64,000 nucleotides of DNA from an uncultured Oscillospiraceae bacterium (GCA_934481385.1 CAKSPD010000005.1:77593-141592); one strand, 5' to 3'. Shown: positions 8,488 to 17,671, counted from the first letter of the stretch. Translations and numbers: made by a program. Notes: a model not told the origin generated them from the letters alone.

Positions 8488-9993
8488 TTATTTTTCCTTT
8501 ACAGTATCAGTATTATAACTGCCATAGTTTTTATAATAATAACTCTTGCCGTATCTGCTGTAATATGAACCGTCCCTCTTATGAACGATATTATTTATAA
8601 TCATTCCGAAAAGTTCACCATTTGCAAGCTGTATTGTCTTGACTGCTCTTTCAATATCATCAGTAGTTGTTGAAGAATATTTCAGAACCATTATCATTCC
8701 TGCAATATCACTGCTTATATTCATAGCATCAGTTACAACATTTACAGGCGGTGTATCTATGACGATATAGTCATAAATTTTTGAAAGTCCTTTGAGTATT
8801 TCATATGTATTCATAGAACCAAGAAGTTCTGAAGGATTCGGAGGTTTTATTCCTGAAGTAATCAGGTCAAGATTTTCAGCAACATTTCTGTGAATTGATT
8901 CATCAAAAGTATTGATATTTCCGATAATTCCTGAAAAACCTGTCTTATTGCTCACTTTGAAAATCTTATGCTGTACAGGTTTCCTTAAATCAGCATCTAT
9001 AAGCAGAACCTTTTTTCCTGTTTCAGCAAGGGATATTGAAATATTTGAGGCTGTTGTTGATTTTCCTTCACCTGGATTTGAACTTGAAACTGTTATAATC
9101 TTTTTGTTTGATGCCGAGAGAGCAAATATAATATTTGTTCTCATAGATTTATAGGATTCTTTTACAGAGAACGGAACATCATTATCAGTTATAAGTTTAT
9201 AGTTTCCGCCTTCTGATTTTTTCTTTCCGCCTTCTGATGAAAATTTCTGAATTTCTCCGAGTATGGCTTTTCCGAACTTTTCTTCAATTTGTTCAGGAGA
9301 TTTGACAGTATTGTCAAAAAAGAATACCATAAAGATTATTGTACATGCAATAAGCAATCCGACTAAAGCACCTATAACAGTATTTTTATATATATTCGGT
9401 GATGACGGATTTTTTGAAACTTTTGCAGAACCGATAACCTCAACAGAACCTGCTCCGACTACTCTGACAAGAACAGTCTGTGCCTTTTCAGCAATGATAT
9501 TACAAACTGATGCTGAAATTTCAGGTGATTTTGTTTCTGATGTAACACGCAGTACCTCAGTTGAATTTACTGATGACATTGTAAGCGAATTTCTTATATC
9601 AGATGAAGAAACGCTTGCCTGACCGTTTTCATCATAGTTCACTCTGAAACATTCAGAAATTTCATCAAGGGGATATTTTTTAATAAGTTCATTTCCAACC
9701 TGTTCCATAACAGTATCGTCCTGAAGAACAACTATATATGTTTCTACAAGTGACCTTGAAACGTTCAAATCGCCCTGATTTACTGAATCATTTGATGTGG
9801 CAGACTTGTTGCTGTTTTTTACATACATAGAAATATGTGACTGATATTTCAAAGGCATTTTGAACTTTGAAACACAGAAAGCCGACATTCCGCCCAGAAT
9901 AACAAGGATTATAGCAATCCAGATTTTGCTTATAAAAAATTTTAAAAGCTGAAATAAGTCAATACTGTTATCACTTAGATTTTTTTCATTCAT
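8488..9993 (-). CDS. BY-kinase: Wzz/CpsC chain-length domain fused to a CpsD tyrosine kinase
   Basis: Residues 1-220 form a Wzz-like module: a first transmembrane helix at about 16-40, an extracytoplasmic region, and a second helix (IYKNTVIGALVGLLIACTII). A cytosolic P-loop tyrosine kinase domain follows, with Walker A SSNPGEGKSTTASNIS, Walker A' LLIDADLRKP and Walker B DYIVIDTPPV. The C-terminus is a tyrosine cluster (SYYSRYGKSYYYKNYGSY), the expected autophosphorylation tail. In many Firmicutes the activator (CpsC) and kinase (CpsD) are separate proteins; here they are one chain of 501 residues, as in proteobacterial Wzc. The start is supported by GAGGG six bases upstream and by a promoter at 10031-10059. 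Confidence 0.93.
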   Translation of the reverse strand: MNEKNLSDNSIDLFQLLKFFISKIWIAIILVILGGMSAFCVSKFKMPLKYQSHISMYVKNSNKSATSNDSVNQGDLNVSRSLVETYIVVLQDDTVMEQVGNELIKKYPLDEISECFRVNYDENGQASVSSSDIRNSLTMSSVNSTEVLRVTSETKSPEISASVCNIIAEKAQTVLVRVVGAGSVEVIGSAKVSKNPSSPNIYKNTVIGALVGLLIACTIIFMVFFFDNTVKSPEQIEEKFGKAILGEIQKFSSEGGKKKSEGGNYKLITDNDVPFSVKESYKSMRTNIIFALSASNKKIITVSSSNPGEGKSTTASNISISLAETGKKVLLIDADLRKPVQHKIFKVSNKTGFSGIIGNINTFDESIHRNVAENLDLITSGIKPPNPSELLGSMNTYEILKGLSKIYDYIVIDTPPVNVVTDAMNISSDIAGMIMVLKYSSTTTDDIERAVKTIQLANGELFGMIINNIVHKRDGSYYSRYGKSYYYKNYGSYNTDTVKEK

Positions 9994-10030
9994 ATTTTTC
10001 CCTCTTACGTAACATATTCAAAACAAATAT

Positions 10031-10059
10031 ATTTTATCACAAAAGATAACCTATGTCAA
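10031..10059 (-). promoter_or_regulatory. SigA-type promoter for the kinase-phosphatase operon
   Basis: On the minus strand: TTGACA (10059-10054), a 17-bp spacer, then TAAAAT (10036-10031) preceded by TGA. It lies about 38 bp upstream of the start codon. Confidence 0.85.
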
Positions 10060-10085
10060 TATGGAAATACATTTTTTAAAAAATA

Positions 10086-10110
10086 AAGCCGGATTTTAAA
10101 AATCCGGCTT
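10086..10110 (-). terminator. Intrinsic terminator of the Hdr-Flx-Frd operon
   Basis: A perfect stem AAGCCGGATTTT / AAAATCCGGCTT begins just after the stop codon of the frdA-like gene and is followed on the minus strand by TTATTTTTT. The plus-strand side is A-rich, so it acts mainly for the minus strand. Confidence 0.85.
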
Positions 10111-10117
10111 AGTGTAC

Positions 10118-11719
10118 TTATATATCTTTTGACTTAGTATAATTAGGGAGAAGTTTAGGAGAAACCTTATCAGTCTTGATACCGGCATCAGCGAGTTCCT
10201 TAGCGAACTTGTTAACGTGTTCAAGGGAAAGATTTCCGAGTTCTGCATTTTTTGACGCTTTAGCAGCATTCTTTCCGGCACTTCTTCCGAATACGATAAT
10301 ATCGAGAAGTGAGTTACCCATAAGACGATTTCTTCCGTGGATTCCTCCAACTGCCTCGCCTGCAACAAACAGATTGTTTACAGATGTCATATTATCGGCT
10401 GAAATATCAAGACCGCCGTTCTGATAATGGAGTGTAGGATATACGAGAATAGGTTCTTTTCTGATATCTATTCCGTATTTTCCGAACATTCTCATCATTG
10501 CAGGGATACGTTTTTCGATTGTTCCCTCACCGTTCTTGATTTCAATCATTGGTGTATCGAGCCAGAGTCCGATTCCGTCAGGAGTCTTTACTCCCTTGTT
10601 TCTTGCTCCGCATTCTCTGATTATTGATGCTGCTGAAACATCTCTTGTTTCGAGCGGGTGCATAAATACCTCACCTTCAGCATTTACAAGTTTTGCTCCG
10701 AGTGAACGTACTTTTTCAGTTACCAATGCACCGAATATCTGTGAAGGATATGCTGCACCTGTCGGGTGATACTGAAGTGTATCCTGATAGAGAAGCTTTG
10801 CTCCTGCTCTGTATCCGAGAACAAGTCCGTCTGCTGTTGCTCCGTAGTGATTTGATGTCGGGAATCCCTGATAATGCATTCTTCCTGCACCGCCTGTTGC
10901 TATGATTACTGTTTTTGCACGGGCGATAAGGATTTCCTTTGTTTCCATATTCATAAGAACTGCACCTGCGGCATTGCCGTTTTCATCAAGAATCAGTTCG
11001 ATTGCTGATGTGAAATCAACCACCGGAATCTGTCTGTTGAGTACTTCATCACGAAGTGTTCTCATTATTTCTGCTCCTGAATAGTCCTTTGCTGCGTGCA
11101 TTCTCTTTCTTGATGTTCCGCCTCCGTGAGTTGTAATCATTGTTCCGTCCGGTGCTTTATCAAATTCAACTCCGAGGTCATTCAGCCACTGGATTGCCTC
11201 CGGTGCTTCTGTTACAAGTCTGTAAAGAAGTTCTTTTTTTGCTGCAAAGTGTCCTCCGCCGTATGCATCAACAAAGTGAATTGCCGGTGAATCGTTTGGC
11301 TTGTCGGCAGCCTGAATTCCGCCTTCTGCCATCATTGTGTTCGCATCGCCCATTCTGAGCTTTGTTACTACCATTACGTTTGCACCTGCGTTATCAGCTT
11401 CGATTGCTGCTGATGCACCTGCTCCGCCTCCGCCGATTACGAGTACGTCAACATCATAGTCGATTTTTGTTAAATCTATTTCTTCCGGCTTGATTCTGCT
11501 GTTTGCCTGAAGCATATCTGCGAGTTCGTGCGGTGCTTTTTCACCCTTGTTTGCTCCCACTTTGAGTTCTTCAAACTGGTCCTGACGGTAATCGGGGTGA
11601 TATGTTGCGAGGAGTTCGTCCTTTTCGTCTGCTGTCATTCTGCGAGGTTCCATTGCTGTATTTTCCGCACGGTTTGCCTCGACTTTTTTCAGTGATTCGG
11701 TTATATCTGATGGATACAT
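10118..11719 (-). CDS. Soluble fumarate reductase / succinate dehydrogenase-type flavoprotein (FrdA/TfrA-like)
   Basis: A 533-residue FAD protein. After an unusual roughly 88-residue N-terminal extension comes the FAD motif VDVLVIGGGGAGASAA. Active-site landmarks of the FrdA/SdhA family follow: TLQYHPTG, TEKVRSLGAKLVNAEGE (the Arg aligns with the catalytic Arg of TEGCRGEGG in E. coli FrdA), YPTLHYQNGGL and GRNRLMGNSLLDIIVFGRSAG. Where E. coli FrdA has SHTVAAEGG with the covalent-FAD histidine, this reads ANTMMAEGG, so the flavin should be bound non-covalently. No membrane-anchor gene is present. It is the last gene of the hdr operon, 15 bp after frdB-like. Fumarate reduction is the likeliest reaction; another enoate substrate is possible. 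Confidence 0.85.
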   Translation of the reverse strand: MYPSDITESLKKVEANRAENTAMEPRRMTADEKDELLATYHPDYRQDQFEELKVGANKGEKAPHELADMLQANSRIKPEEIDLTKIDYDVDVLVIGGGGAGASAAIEADNAGANVMVVTKLRMGDANTMMAEGGIQAADKPNDSPAIHFVDAYGGGHFAAKKELLYRLVTEAPEAIQWLNDLGVEFDKAPDGTMITTHGGGTSRKRMHAAKDYSGAEIMRTLRDEVLNRQIPVVDFTSAIELILDENGNAAGAVLMNMETKEILIARAKTVIIATGGAGRMHYQGFPTSNHYGATADGLVLGYRAGAKLLYQDTLQYHPTGAAYPSQIFGALVTEKVRSLGAKLVNAEGEVFMHPLETRDVSAASIIRECGARNKGVKTPDGIGLWLDTPMIEIKNGEGTIEKRIPAMMRMFGKYGIDIRKEPILVYPTLHYQNGGLDISADNMTSVNNLFVAGEAVGGIHGRNRLMGNSLLDIIVFGRSAGKNAAKASKNAELGNLSLEHVNKFAKELADAGIKTDKVSPKLLPNYTKSKDI

Positions 11720-11734
11720 CTTTAAAAATCCCCC

Positions 11735-12409
11735 TTACTTCTCGATTTCTCTTGTGTTATAGAGCTCTTTCATTTCTTCGATTGGCTTCTGCATAAGGCT
11801 TTCGAGGAGTTCATTAAATGTTCCGTCCTTGATTTCCTTTACTCTGTCCTCAAGGTGCTGAGTTTTTGGAGCGAGATATTTTCCGTTAAGTCTTCTTGCG
11901 AGAAGGGCTACCTGCGGGTGTGAAATTCCGGCCGGACATCTTGATGAACATACTCCGCACATTACGCAGTCGAATGATTCCTCTGCACACTTTTCATATT
12001 CACCTCTCTGAGCGTATGCTATGTACTGCATTACGTTCAGTGACTGTGTACAGGAATTTGTACAAGCGTTACAGCCGATACATGAATAGATTTCAGGGTA
12101 TAACTGCATCATTATCTGTTCTGTCGGCTTGATTTTTTCGATGTCGTAAACCTGTTTTACGAGCGGGAAAAACGGGAGAGTTGCTATGTACATATCATTT
12201 TCAACTGTTGTCTGACATGCAAGACATACTTTGAGTTCTCTGTCGCCCTTTATTCTGTAAATTGTTGCACATGCTCCGCAGAATCCGTTTCGGCAGCCAC
12301 AACCTCTGATAAGCTGATAGCCTGCGTATTCCATTGCACGCATTATAGTAAGTCCTGCCGGTACTTCGTACTTTTTGCCGAACAGGAATATTTTTACCAT
12401 TTCTTCCAT
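11735..12409 (-). CDS. FrdB/SdhB-like iron-sulfur protein with [2Fe-2S] and two CxxCxxCxxxC motifs
   Basis: This 224-residue protein has an N-terminal plant-type ferredoxin domain (CRNGFCGAC, then C at KVCLAC, residues about 36-70) and a C-terminal dicluster region with CIGCNACTNSC and CVMCGVCSSRCP. Canonical SdhB/FrdB carries a [3Fe-4S] cluster with a wider Cys spacing in the second position; here both sites have four cysteines, so two [4Fe-4S] clusters are expected. Unlike methanogen TfrB it has no CCG domain; HdrB of the same operon supplies those. It should carry electrons from the Hdr core to the FrdA-like flavin. Spacing to the next gene is 15 bp. Confidence 0.87.
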   Translation of the reverse strand: MEEMVKIFLFGKKYEVPAGLTIMRAMEYAGYQLIRGCGCRNGFCGACATIYRIKGDRELKVCLACQTTVENDMYIATLPFFPLVKQVYDIEKIKPTEQIMMQLYPEIYSCIGCNACTNSCTQSLNVMQYIAYAQRGEYEKCAEESFDCVMCGVCSSRCPAGISHPQVALLARRLNGKYLAPKTQHLEDRVKEIKDGTFNELLESLMQKPIEEMKELYNTREIEK

Positions 12410-12426
12410 TGCACCTTTTCTCCTTA

Positions 12427-13251
12427 TTAATATTCGTCAGGCAGTTCGCCGAGCTTGTCGTATCTGAATACAGGGCCGTCCTTGCAGACATACTTATTTC
12501 CTATGTTACAGCGTCCGCACTTTCCGACTCCGCATTTCATACGAAGTTCCATTGTTGTGAACACCTGAGTTTCCTCAAATCCGAGTTCCTTCAATGCTCC
12601 GAGTGTGAATTTTATCATTATCGGCGGGCCACAGATAAGAACTGTTTTTGAAATATCAGGGTTAACTTCTTTAACAAAATTCGGAACAAATCCTACATGA
12701 CCGTCCCAGCCTTCCTGCTCTCTGTCGATTGTCAGATTTACTTCAATTCCTGTATCTTTCATCCATTCATCAATGATTTCCTTGTAGTCAACGAGGTCAT
12801 CTTTTGAACGTGAACCGTAAATTATCTGAATTGAACCGTAATTTTCACGCTTATCACGAACATAATTGATTACTGAACGCAGAGGAGCAAGTCCGATACC
12901 GCCTGCTATGAACAATAAATCCTTGCCCTTGAGGTCTGTTTCAACAGGAAAATGATTTCCGTACGGGCCTCTGATTGTTATCTGCTGACCGACTTCCATC
13001 TGGTGAAGCCAGCTTGTCAGACAACCGCATTTCTTTATTGAAAATTCCATAAATTCGGTGTTTGTCGGTGATGATGTGATTGAAAACATTGCTTCGCCGA
13101 CACCCGGAATTGAAAGCATTGCACACTGTCCGGGCATATGGTCAAATGCCTTTTTGCCGTCCGGAGTCACTACTCTGAATGTTTTTACGTCCGGAGTATC
13201 TATTCTTATATCGGTTACTACGCCGATTTTGGGTATAAGTGTTTCGTTCAT
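12427..13251 (-). CDS. FAD/NAD(P)-binding oxidoreductase with C-terminal [2Fe-2S] site (FlxA-like)
   Basis: A ferredoxin-NADP-reductase-fold subunit related to FlxA and sulfhydrogenase gamma. An FAD domain (CAMLSIPG, FSITSSP, IRGPYGNHF) is followed by an NAD(P) domain (LLFIAGGIGLAPLRSVI, QIIYGSRS, VLICGPPIMI) and a C-terminal cysteine cluster (CGVGKCGRCNIGNKYVC). Its role would be to take electrons from NADH and pass them to the Hdr complex. I place the start at the ATG at 13251 (MNETLIPKIGVV) because GGAGGGC lies 6 bp before it and the ATGA overlaps the upstream stop by a few bases. An upstream in-frame ATG at 13317 lies inside the previous gene and has no such RBS. Confidence 0.88.
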   Translation of the reverse strand: MNETLIPKIGVVTDIRIDTPDVKTFRVVTPDGKKAFDHMPGQCAMLSIPGVGEAMFSITSSPTNTEFMEFSIKKCGCLTSWLHQMEVGQQITIRGPYGNHFPVETDLKGKDLLFIAGGIGLAPLRSVINYVRDKRENYGSIQIIYGSRSKDDLVDYKEIIDEWMKDTGIEVNLTIDREQEGWDGHVGFVPNFVKEVNPDISKTVLICGPPIMIKFTLGALKELGFEETQVFTTMELRMKCGVGKCGRCNIGNKYVCKDGPVFRYDKLGELPDEY

Positions 13252-13253
13252 TT

Positions 13254-14267
13254 TCAGCCCTCCAGAGTTTTCATTACTTTGACGATATTCATTGAAATCG
13301 GGCATTTTGAAAGACATCTTCCACAGCCTACACAGCCGAACTGTCCGTCATTGTTTGCAGGGAAATATACAAGTTTGTGCATAAAACGCTGTCTGAATCT
13401 TTCAAGCTGACTGTTTCTTGAGTTTCCATGTGCCATTTTTGTAAAATCAGAATACATACAACTGTCCCAGCATCTGAATCTCTTGATTTCTTTTCCGCAG
13501 TCAAAATCCCTGATGTCATAGCACTGACAGGTTGGACAAACAAATGTACATGTTCCACAGCCGAGGCAACTTTCTGAAAGTTCTCCCCACTTGTCAGAAT
13601 TGAACAGTTCATTTAACTTATCTCCGCCGAATGCATCGGTTTTAACGTTTTTAAGCGGTAATTTTTCAAGAATTTCCTTTACTTCGGACTGCTGTTTTTC
13701 AACGGCTTCACTTCCTGATTCTTCAAGGAGTCCTGAAACAGATTCGATAAATGATTTACCCTTTTCGGTATTTGCTTCAAAGTACATTTCACCGTCACAA
13801 ATCCACGCTGATACGTCACCTTCCGGCTTTGTCGGGTCTATTCCGAATGTCTGACAGAAACAGGTTTCGCTTGGCTTTGTGCAGGCAATTGTTACAAGAA
13901 CACCGTGTTCACGGCGGTTTTTATAGTAAGTATCAACAGGTTCTGCAAGAAATACTTTGTCAAGAATTTCAAAACTTCTTGCATCACAGGCTCTCATTCC
14001 GAAAATCACGAAATCTTCGAGTTCAACGTGAGCATCACGCACTTCAATATTCTTGCCGTTAATCTTGAAATCAACAAGATTTTCAGTCTGCGGGAATATG
14101 AAATCCTTTGCACTTCTTACGGTATTAAGGGCATTGCTGAGTTTTTTGCCCTCACTCCATTTTTCAAACTTTGCACCGTTTTCCTTATCGACAGGAAGGT
14201 AAATTGTACGGCTTTCAGATGCTTTTTTGAACAAATCATCGAGCTTTGAAACAGAAATTCTGTACAT
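13254..14267 (-). CDS. 4Fe-4S dicluster protein, hydrogenase/Flx beta-like (FlxB/FlxC type)
   Basis: A 337-residue protein with a roughly 200-residue N-terminal domain (MYRISVSKLDDLFKKA; FVIFGMRACDARSFEILDKVF; VTIACTKPSETCFCQTFG) typical of sulfhydrogenase-beta/FlxB-like proteins, then two ferredoxin motifs, CLGCGTCTFVCPTC and CVGCGRCLSKCP. It should relay electrons between the FAD/NAD subunit and HdrA via the MvhD-like protein. It shares its first base with the last base of the preceding gene (14267), a tight coupling seen throughout this operon. It is a likely paralogue of the next gene upstream. Confidence 0.85.
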   Translation of the reverse strand: MYRISVSKLDDLFKKASESRTIYLPVDKENGAKFEKWSEGKKLSNALNTVRSAKDFIFPQTENLVDFKINGKNIEVRDAHVELEDFVIFGMRACDARSFEILDKVFLAEPVDTYYKNRREHGVLVTIACTKPSETCFCQTFGIDPTKPEGDVSAWICDGEMYFEANTEKGKSFIESVSGLLEESGSEAVEKQQSEVKEILEKLPLKNVKTDAFGGDKLNELFNSDKWGELSESCLGCGTCTFVCPTCQCYDIRDFDCGKEIKRFRCWDSCMYSDFTKMAHGNSRNSQLERFRQRFMHKLVYFPANNDGQFGCVGCGRCLSKCPISMNIVKVMKTLEG

Positions 14268-15241
14268 TATTTACAACCCCTTTCGTTTACGATACTTGGT
14301 TCGCAGTCATTTTTTGTGTAGCTTGTCAGCGGTGTTCTTCCCTCATCTTCAACGCCTGCCTGATATTCGCCGTAAAGTTCGTTAATATCTTTAATAAACT
14401 TACGGTTGAGGAGGTGCAGAGGGATATTCTGCGGACAAACTCTTGAACATTCTCCGCAGTCTGTACATCTTCCGGCAACGTGGAATGCTCTGATTATGTG
14501 GAACATATTTTCCTCAAAACTTGTTGCTGCGGCCTTCTGTGAAACGCCTGAATTCGGGTTATCGAATACGCAGTTTTCACAGGAACAGGCAGGACATACA
14601 TTTCGACAGGCATTGCATCTGATGCATTTTGAAAGTTCGTTTCTCCAGAATGCATATCTTTCATCTGCTGTCATATTTTCGAGCTTTGCAACCATATCGA
14701 ATCTTGCGGAATTTTCGTTAACTTCGCCCTCATCGCCTATCAGTTCATCATAAACCGCATGTTTCTTTGACTTGCAGACTGTACATCTTTCCTCAAGAAC
14801 TTCTGATTTGGATATTTTTTCATCACCGTAAATTGTTTTTACTGTGAATGTATCGTTATCTGAAGAAATTCCTGTAATTCCGCTGATTCCCTTAGCCTTG
14901 ATTTTTTCAGCGTCAGCCTTTCCGTCGCACTGTATACCTATTATATACACGTTTTCACGGATAATTCTGTGTTCCTTGATAAGCTGATTGAAGCTGTATG
15001 TGTCGCAGGGTTTCAGAAAAGCGAGGAGTTTTCCCTCTTTTCTTGACTCTTTGATTAAATATTTTGAAAGATTGTGTCCGCAGAAATCATCATACACGAA
15101 ATCCTTGTCGATTTCTTCAGCACTTTCAAATACAGCAGGTGTTATATCATACGCAAATTCGCCCTTTTTCCAGCCTATTACACGATTTACCGTTCCGTCA
15201 GCGAGGAGCTGTTTTGCACGTTCAATCATTCTGCTTTGCAT
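14267..15241 (-). CDS. 4Fe-4S protein related to F420-hydrogenase/Flx beta subunits
   Basis: This 324-residue protein has an N-terminal domain with FLKPCDTYSFNQLIKEHRI and VYIIGIQCDGKA (as in FrhB- and FlxC-like proteins), a CTVC motif, and two ferredoxin motifs, CIRCNACRNVCPACSC and CTDCGECSRVCP. The start MQSRMIERAK is supported by GGAGG 7 bp upstream; it overlaps the mvhD gene by 16 bp. Together with the 13254-14267 product it matches the two Fe-S subunits that lie between FlxA and FlxD in FlxABCD-HdrABC clusters of sulfate reducers. No F420 system is implied. Confidence 0.83.
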   Translation of the reverse strand: MQSRMIERAKQLLADGTVNRVIGWKKGEFAYDITPAVFESAEEIDKDFVYDDFCGHNLSKYLIKESRKEGKLLAFLKPCDTYSFNQLIKEHRIIRENVYIIGIQCDGKADAEKIKAKGISGITGISSDNDTFTVKTIYGDEKISKSEVLEERCTVCKSKKHAVYDELIGDEGEVNENSARFDMVAKLENMTADERYAFWRNELSKCIRCNACRNVCPACSCENCVFDNPNSGVSQKAAATSFEENMFHIIRAFHVAGRCTDCGECSRVCPQNIPLHLLNRKFIKDINELYGEYQAGVEDEGRTPLTSYTKNDCEPSIVNERGCK

Positions 15242-15666
15242 CTCAAATCCTCCAGTCTTTTATTTTCTCCGAGTTTTGTAACTGTTTCAACAAACTCGTT
15301 CATTGTTGCGGAGAATTTCGCTCCTTCGGCAGCCGATACCCATTCAAGACGGGTTCTTTCTCTCTCGATTCCGAGATAATCAAGCATTGAAAACAGGAGT
15401 GTAATCCTTCTTCTTGCATAGTAGTTTCCTGATGTATAGTGGCAGTCACCCGGGTGACAACCGCAGATTATAACGCCGTCTGCACCTCTCTGGAATGCTC
15501 TGAGAATGAACATCGGGTTTACTCTGCAAGAGCAGGGAACTCTGATTATTTTTACATCTGCCGGATAATTCAAACGGTTTGTTCCTGCGAGGTCTGCACC
15601 TGCATATGAACACCAGTTACAGCAGAAAGCCACTATTTTCGGCTTAAATTCGTTGTTTATCTGCAT
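15226..15666 (-). CDS. mvhD: MvhD/FlxD-type iron-sulfur subunit that docks to HdrA
   Basis: A 146-residue protein matching the hydrogenase iron-sulfur subunit family: CCNWCSYAGADLAG near the N-terminus, then VPCSCRVNPMFILRAFQRGADGV and CGCHPGDCHYTSGN. The family binds a [2Fe-2S] cluster and delivers electrons to HdrA, either from a [NiFe] hydrogenase (Mvh) or from FlxABC. No hydrogenase gene is seen here, and the NAD-type subunit downstream implies NADH as donor. The gene overlaps the end of hdrA by 10 bp and the next gene by 16 bp. Confidence 0.93.
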   Translation of the reverse strand: MQINNEFKPKIVAFCCNWCSYAGADLAGTNRLNYPADVKIIRVPCSCRVNPMFILRAFQRGADGVIICGCHPGDCHYTSGNYYARRRITLLFSMLDYLGIERERTRLEWVSAAEGAKFSATMNEFVETVTKLGENKRLEDLRCKAE

Positions 15667-17657
15667 ATTGCATCTACCTCCGCCATAATTTGTCTGTTAG
15701 AGAAGCCCTTCAAATCCATTGCTCCTGACGGACATGTTACCGTACATGCACCACAGCCCTGACATACAGCAGGATTTACGCTTGCAACTCGTCTGATTGC
15801 TGTTGTGCGGTTCGGCATTCTGAATTCCTTTTCTTCGTATGAAATTGCACCGTAAGGACATACGTTTGCACACTGTGAACAGCCGTTGCACATCATTTCA
15901 TCTGAATGAGCTACGCAAGGATTGCAAGTCAGTTTGTCCTTGCAGAGAAGTCCGATTGCCTTTGCAGCAGCCGCACTTGCCTGTGAAACTGTTTCAGGAA
16001 TATCCTTAGGGCCTTGGCACGCACCTGAGAGGAAAATTCCGGCTGTCGGGCTTTCAACAGGTCTGAGTTTCGGGTGAGCCTCTGTGAAGAAGTCGTTTGT
16101 ATCCATACTTGCAGTGAGCATTGTTGCGAGCGGTCTTGCACTCTTGTCAGGTTCGATTGCAGCAGCTAAAACTACCAAATCTGCGTTGATTTTAAGCTGT
16201 TCGTTTGCGATGAGGTCTGAACCCTGAACGAGAAGTTTTCCGTCTGCCTGAGGGATAACTTTTCCGACCATACCCTTTATGTAGTGAACGCCGTACTGCT
16301 CTGCGGCACGTCTGTAAAATTCGTCAAAATTTTTACCCGGAGTTCTTACATCAATGTAGAACACATAAACATCGGTATCAGGGTATTTTTCACGGGTGAG
16401 CATTGCGTGTTTTGCGGTGTACATACAGCAGATTTTTGAACAGTATGACTTACCGCCCTTTGCATCATCAGCACCGCATCTTGAGCCTACGCACTGAACG
16501 AACACAATAGTATGCGGGTGTTCATTGTCTGAAGGTCTGAGAAGTTTACCGCTTGTCGGGCCTGCCGCATTTGTTAAACGTTCAAACTCAAGTGATGTGA
16601 TAACGTCCTTTGACTGTGAATAAGCAAATTCGTCATATTTTTCAAGACTAATCGGATTGTAACCTGTTGCAACCACGATTGCACCGTATTTTTCCTCAAC
16701 GATTTCGTCCTGCTGTTTGTAATTTATCGCACCGGCTGTACAGATTTTTGCACAAAGTCCGCACTTGCCGTTTTTGAGCATATTACAGTGGTCAGGGTCA
16801 ATTGTTGCGATTTTCGGGACTGCCTGAGCAAACGGAATGTATATTGCACTTCTGTTGTTCATTCCGAGGTTAAATTCGTTCGGAACTTTTTTCATCGGAC
16901 ATTTTTCTGTACAAAGTCCACAGCCTGTACACTTTGTTTCATCGACAAAACGTGCTTTTTTCTTGATTTTTACGGAGAAGTTTCCAACGAATCCGCTTAC
17001 TGATTCAACTTCGCTGTAAGAATATATTTTAACTTTTTCGTTCTGAGCACAGTCAACCATTTTTGGTGTGAGGATACATGCCGCACAGTCGAGAGTCGGG
17101 AAAGTCTTATCGAGCTGAGTCATTTTTCCGCCGATTGTAGGCTTTTTCTCAACAATGTCAACTTCAAATCCTGCATCTGCAATATCGAGAGCTGTCTGGA
17201 TTCCGGCAATACCACCGCCGATTACCAATGCTCTTTTTACAACGGGGCTTTCGCCTGCAACGAGCGGAGCATTGAGATGAACCTTTGCAATTGCCGCTCT
17301 GCCGAGGATTATTGCCTTTTCGGTTGCCTGAGCCATATCCTTGTGAATCCAGGAACACTGCTCACGAATGTTCGCAATTTCCACCATATATGGATTTATT
17401 CCTGCTGACTGGGCTGTTTTTCTGAATGTAGCTTCGTGCATTCTCGGTGAACATGAACATACTACAACGCCTGTGAGTTTTTCCTCTTTGATAGCGTTTT
17501 TAATCAGATTCTGTCCTGCCTCGGAACACATATACTGATATTCTGTGGAGAAAACTACGCCCTGTTCATTTTTAAGTGCCTCTGCTACTGCCTTTACATC
17601 TACTGTTCCGGCAATATTTGTACCGCAGTGACATACAAATACACCTATTCTCTGCAT
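15657..17657 (-). CDS. hdrA: HdrA, electron-bifurcating flavoprotein core
   Basis: The 666-residue product is full length for HdrA. It has the N-terminal VFVCHCGTNIAG segment, a thioredoxin-reductase-like FAD domain (LVIGGGIAGIQTALDIADAG; TFPTLDCAACILTPKM), an internal ferredoxin insertion (CTGCGLCTEKCP and CGLCAKIC) and C-terminal ferredoxin motifs (CNGCSQCANVCPYGA and CQGCGACTVTCPSGA). In studied complexes the HdrA FAD splits electron pairs between ferredoxin (low potential) and HdrB/C (high potential). Genes hdrC (15 bp upstream) and mvhD (overlapping) flank it. The bifurcating function here is inferred from family and operon. Confidence 0.95.
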   Translation of the reverse strand: MQRIGVFVCHCGTNIAGTVDVKAVAEALKNEQGVVFSTEYQYMCSEAGQNLIKNAIKEEKLTGVVVCSCSPRMHEATFRKTAQSAGINPYMVEIANIREQCSWIHKDMAQATEKAIILGRAAIAKVHLNAPLVAGESPVVKRALVIGGGIAGIQTALDIADAGFEVDIVEKKPTIGGKMTQLDKTFPTLDCAACILTPKMVDCAQNEKVKIYSYSEVESVSGFVGNFSVKIKKKARFVDETKCTGCGLCTEKCPMKKVPNEFNLGMNNRSAIYIPFAQAVPKIATIDPDHCNMLKNGKCGLCAKICTAGAINYKQQDEIVEEKYGAIVVATGYNPISLEKYDEFAYSQSKDVITSLEFERLTNAAGPTSGKLLRPSDNEHPHTIVFVQCVGSRCGADDAKGGKSYCSKICCMYTAKHAMLTREKYPDTDVYVFYIDVRTPGKNFDEFYRRAAEQYGVHYIKGMVGKVIPQADGKLLVQGSDLIANEQLKINADLVVLAAAIEPDKSARPLATMLTASMDTNDFFTEAHPKLRPVESPTAGIFLSGACQGPKDIPETVSQASAAAAKAIGLLCKDKLTCNPCVAHSDEMMCNGCSQCANVCPYGAISYEEKEFRMPNRTTAIRRVASVNPAVCQGCGACTVTCPSGAMDLKGFSNRQIMAEVDAICR

Positions 17658-17671
17658 TGTTTTTCTCCTCC

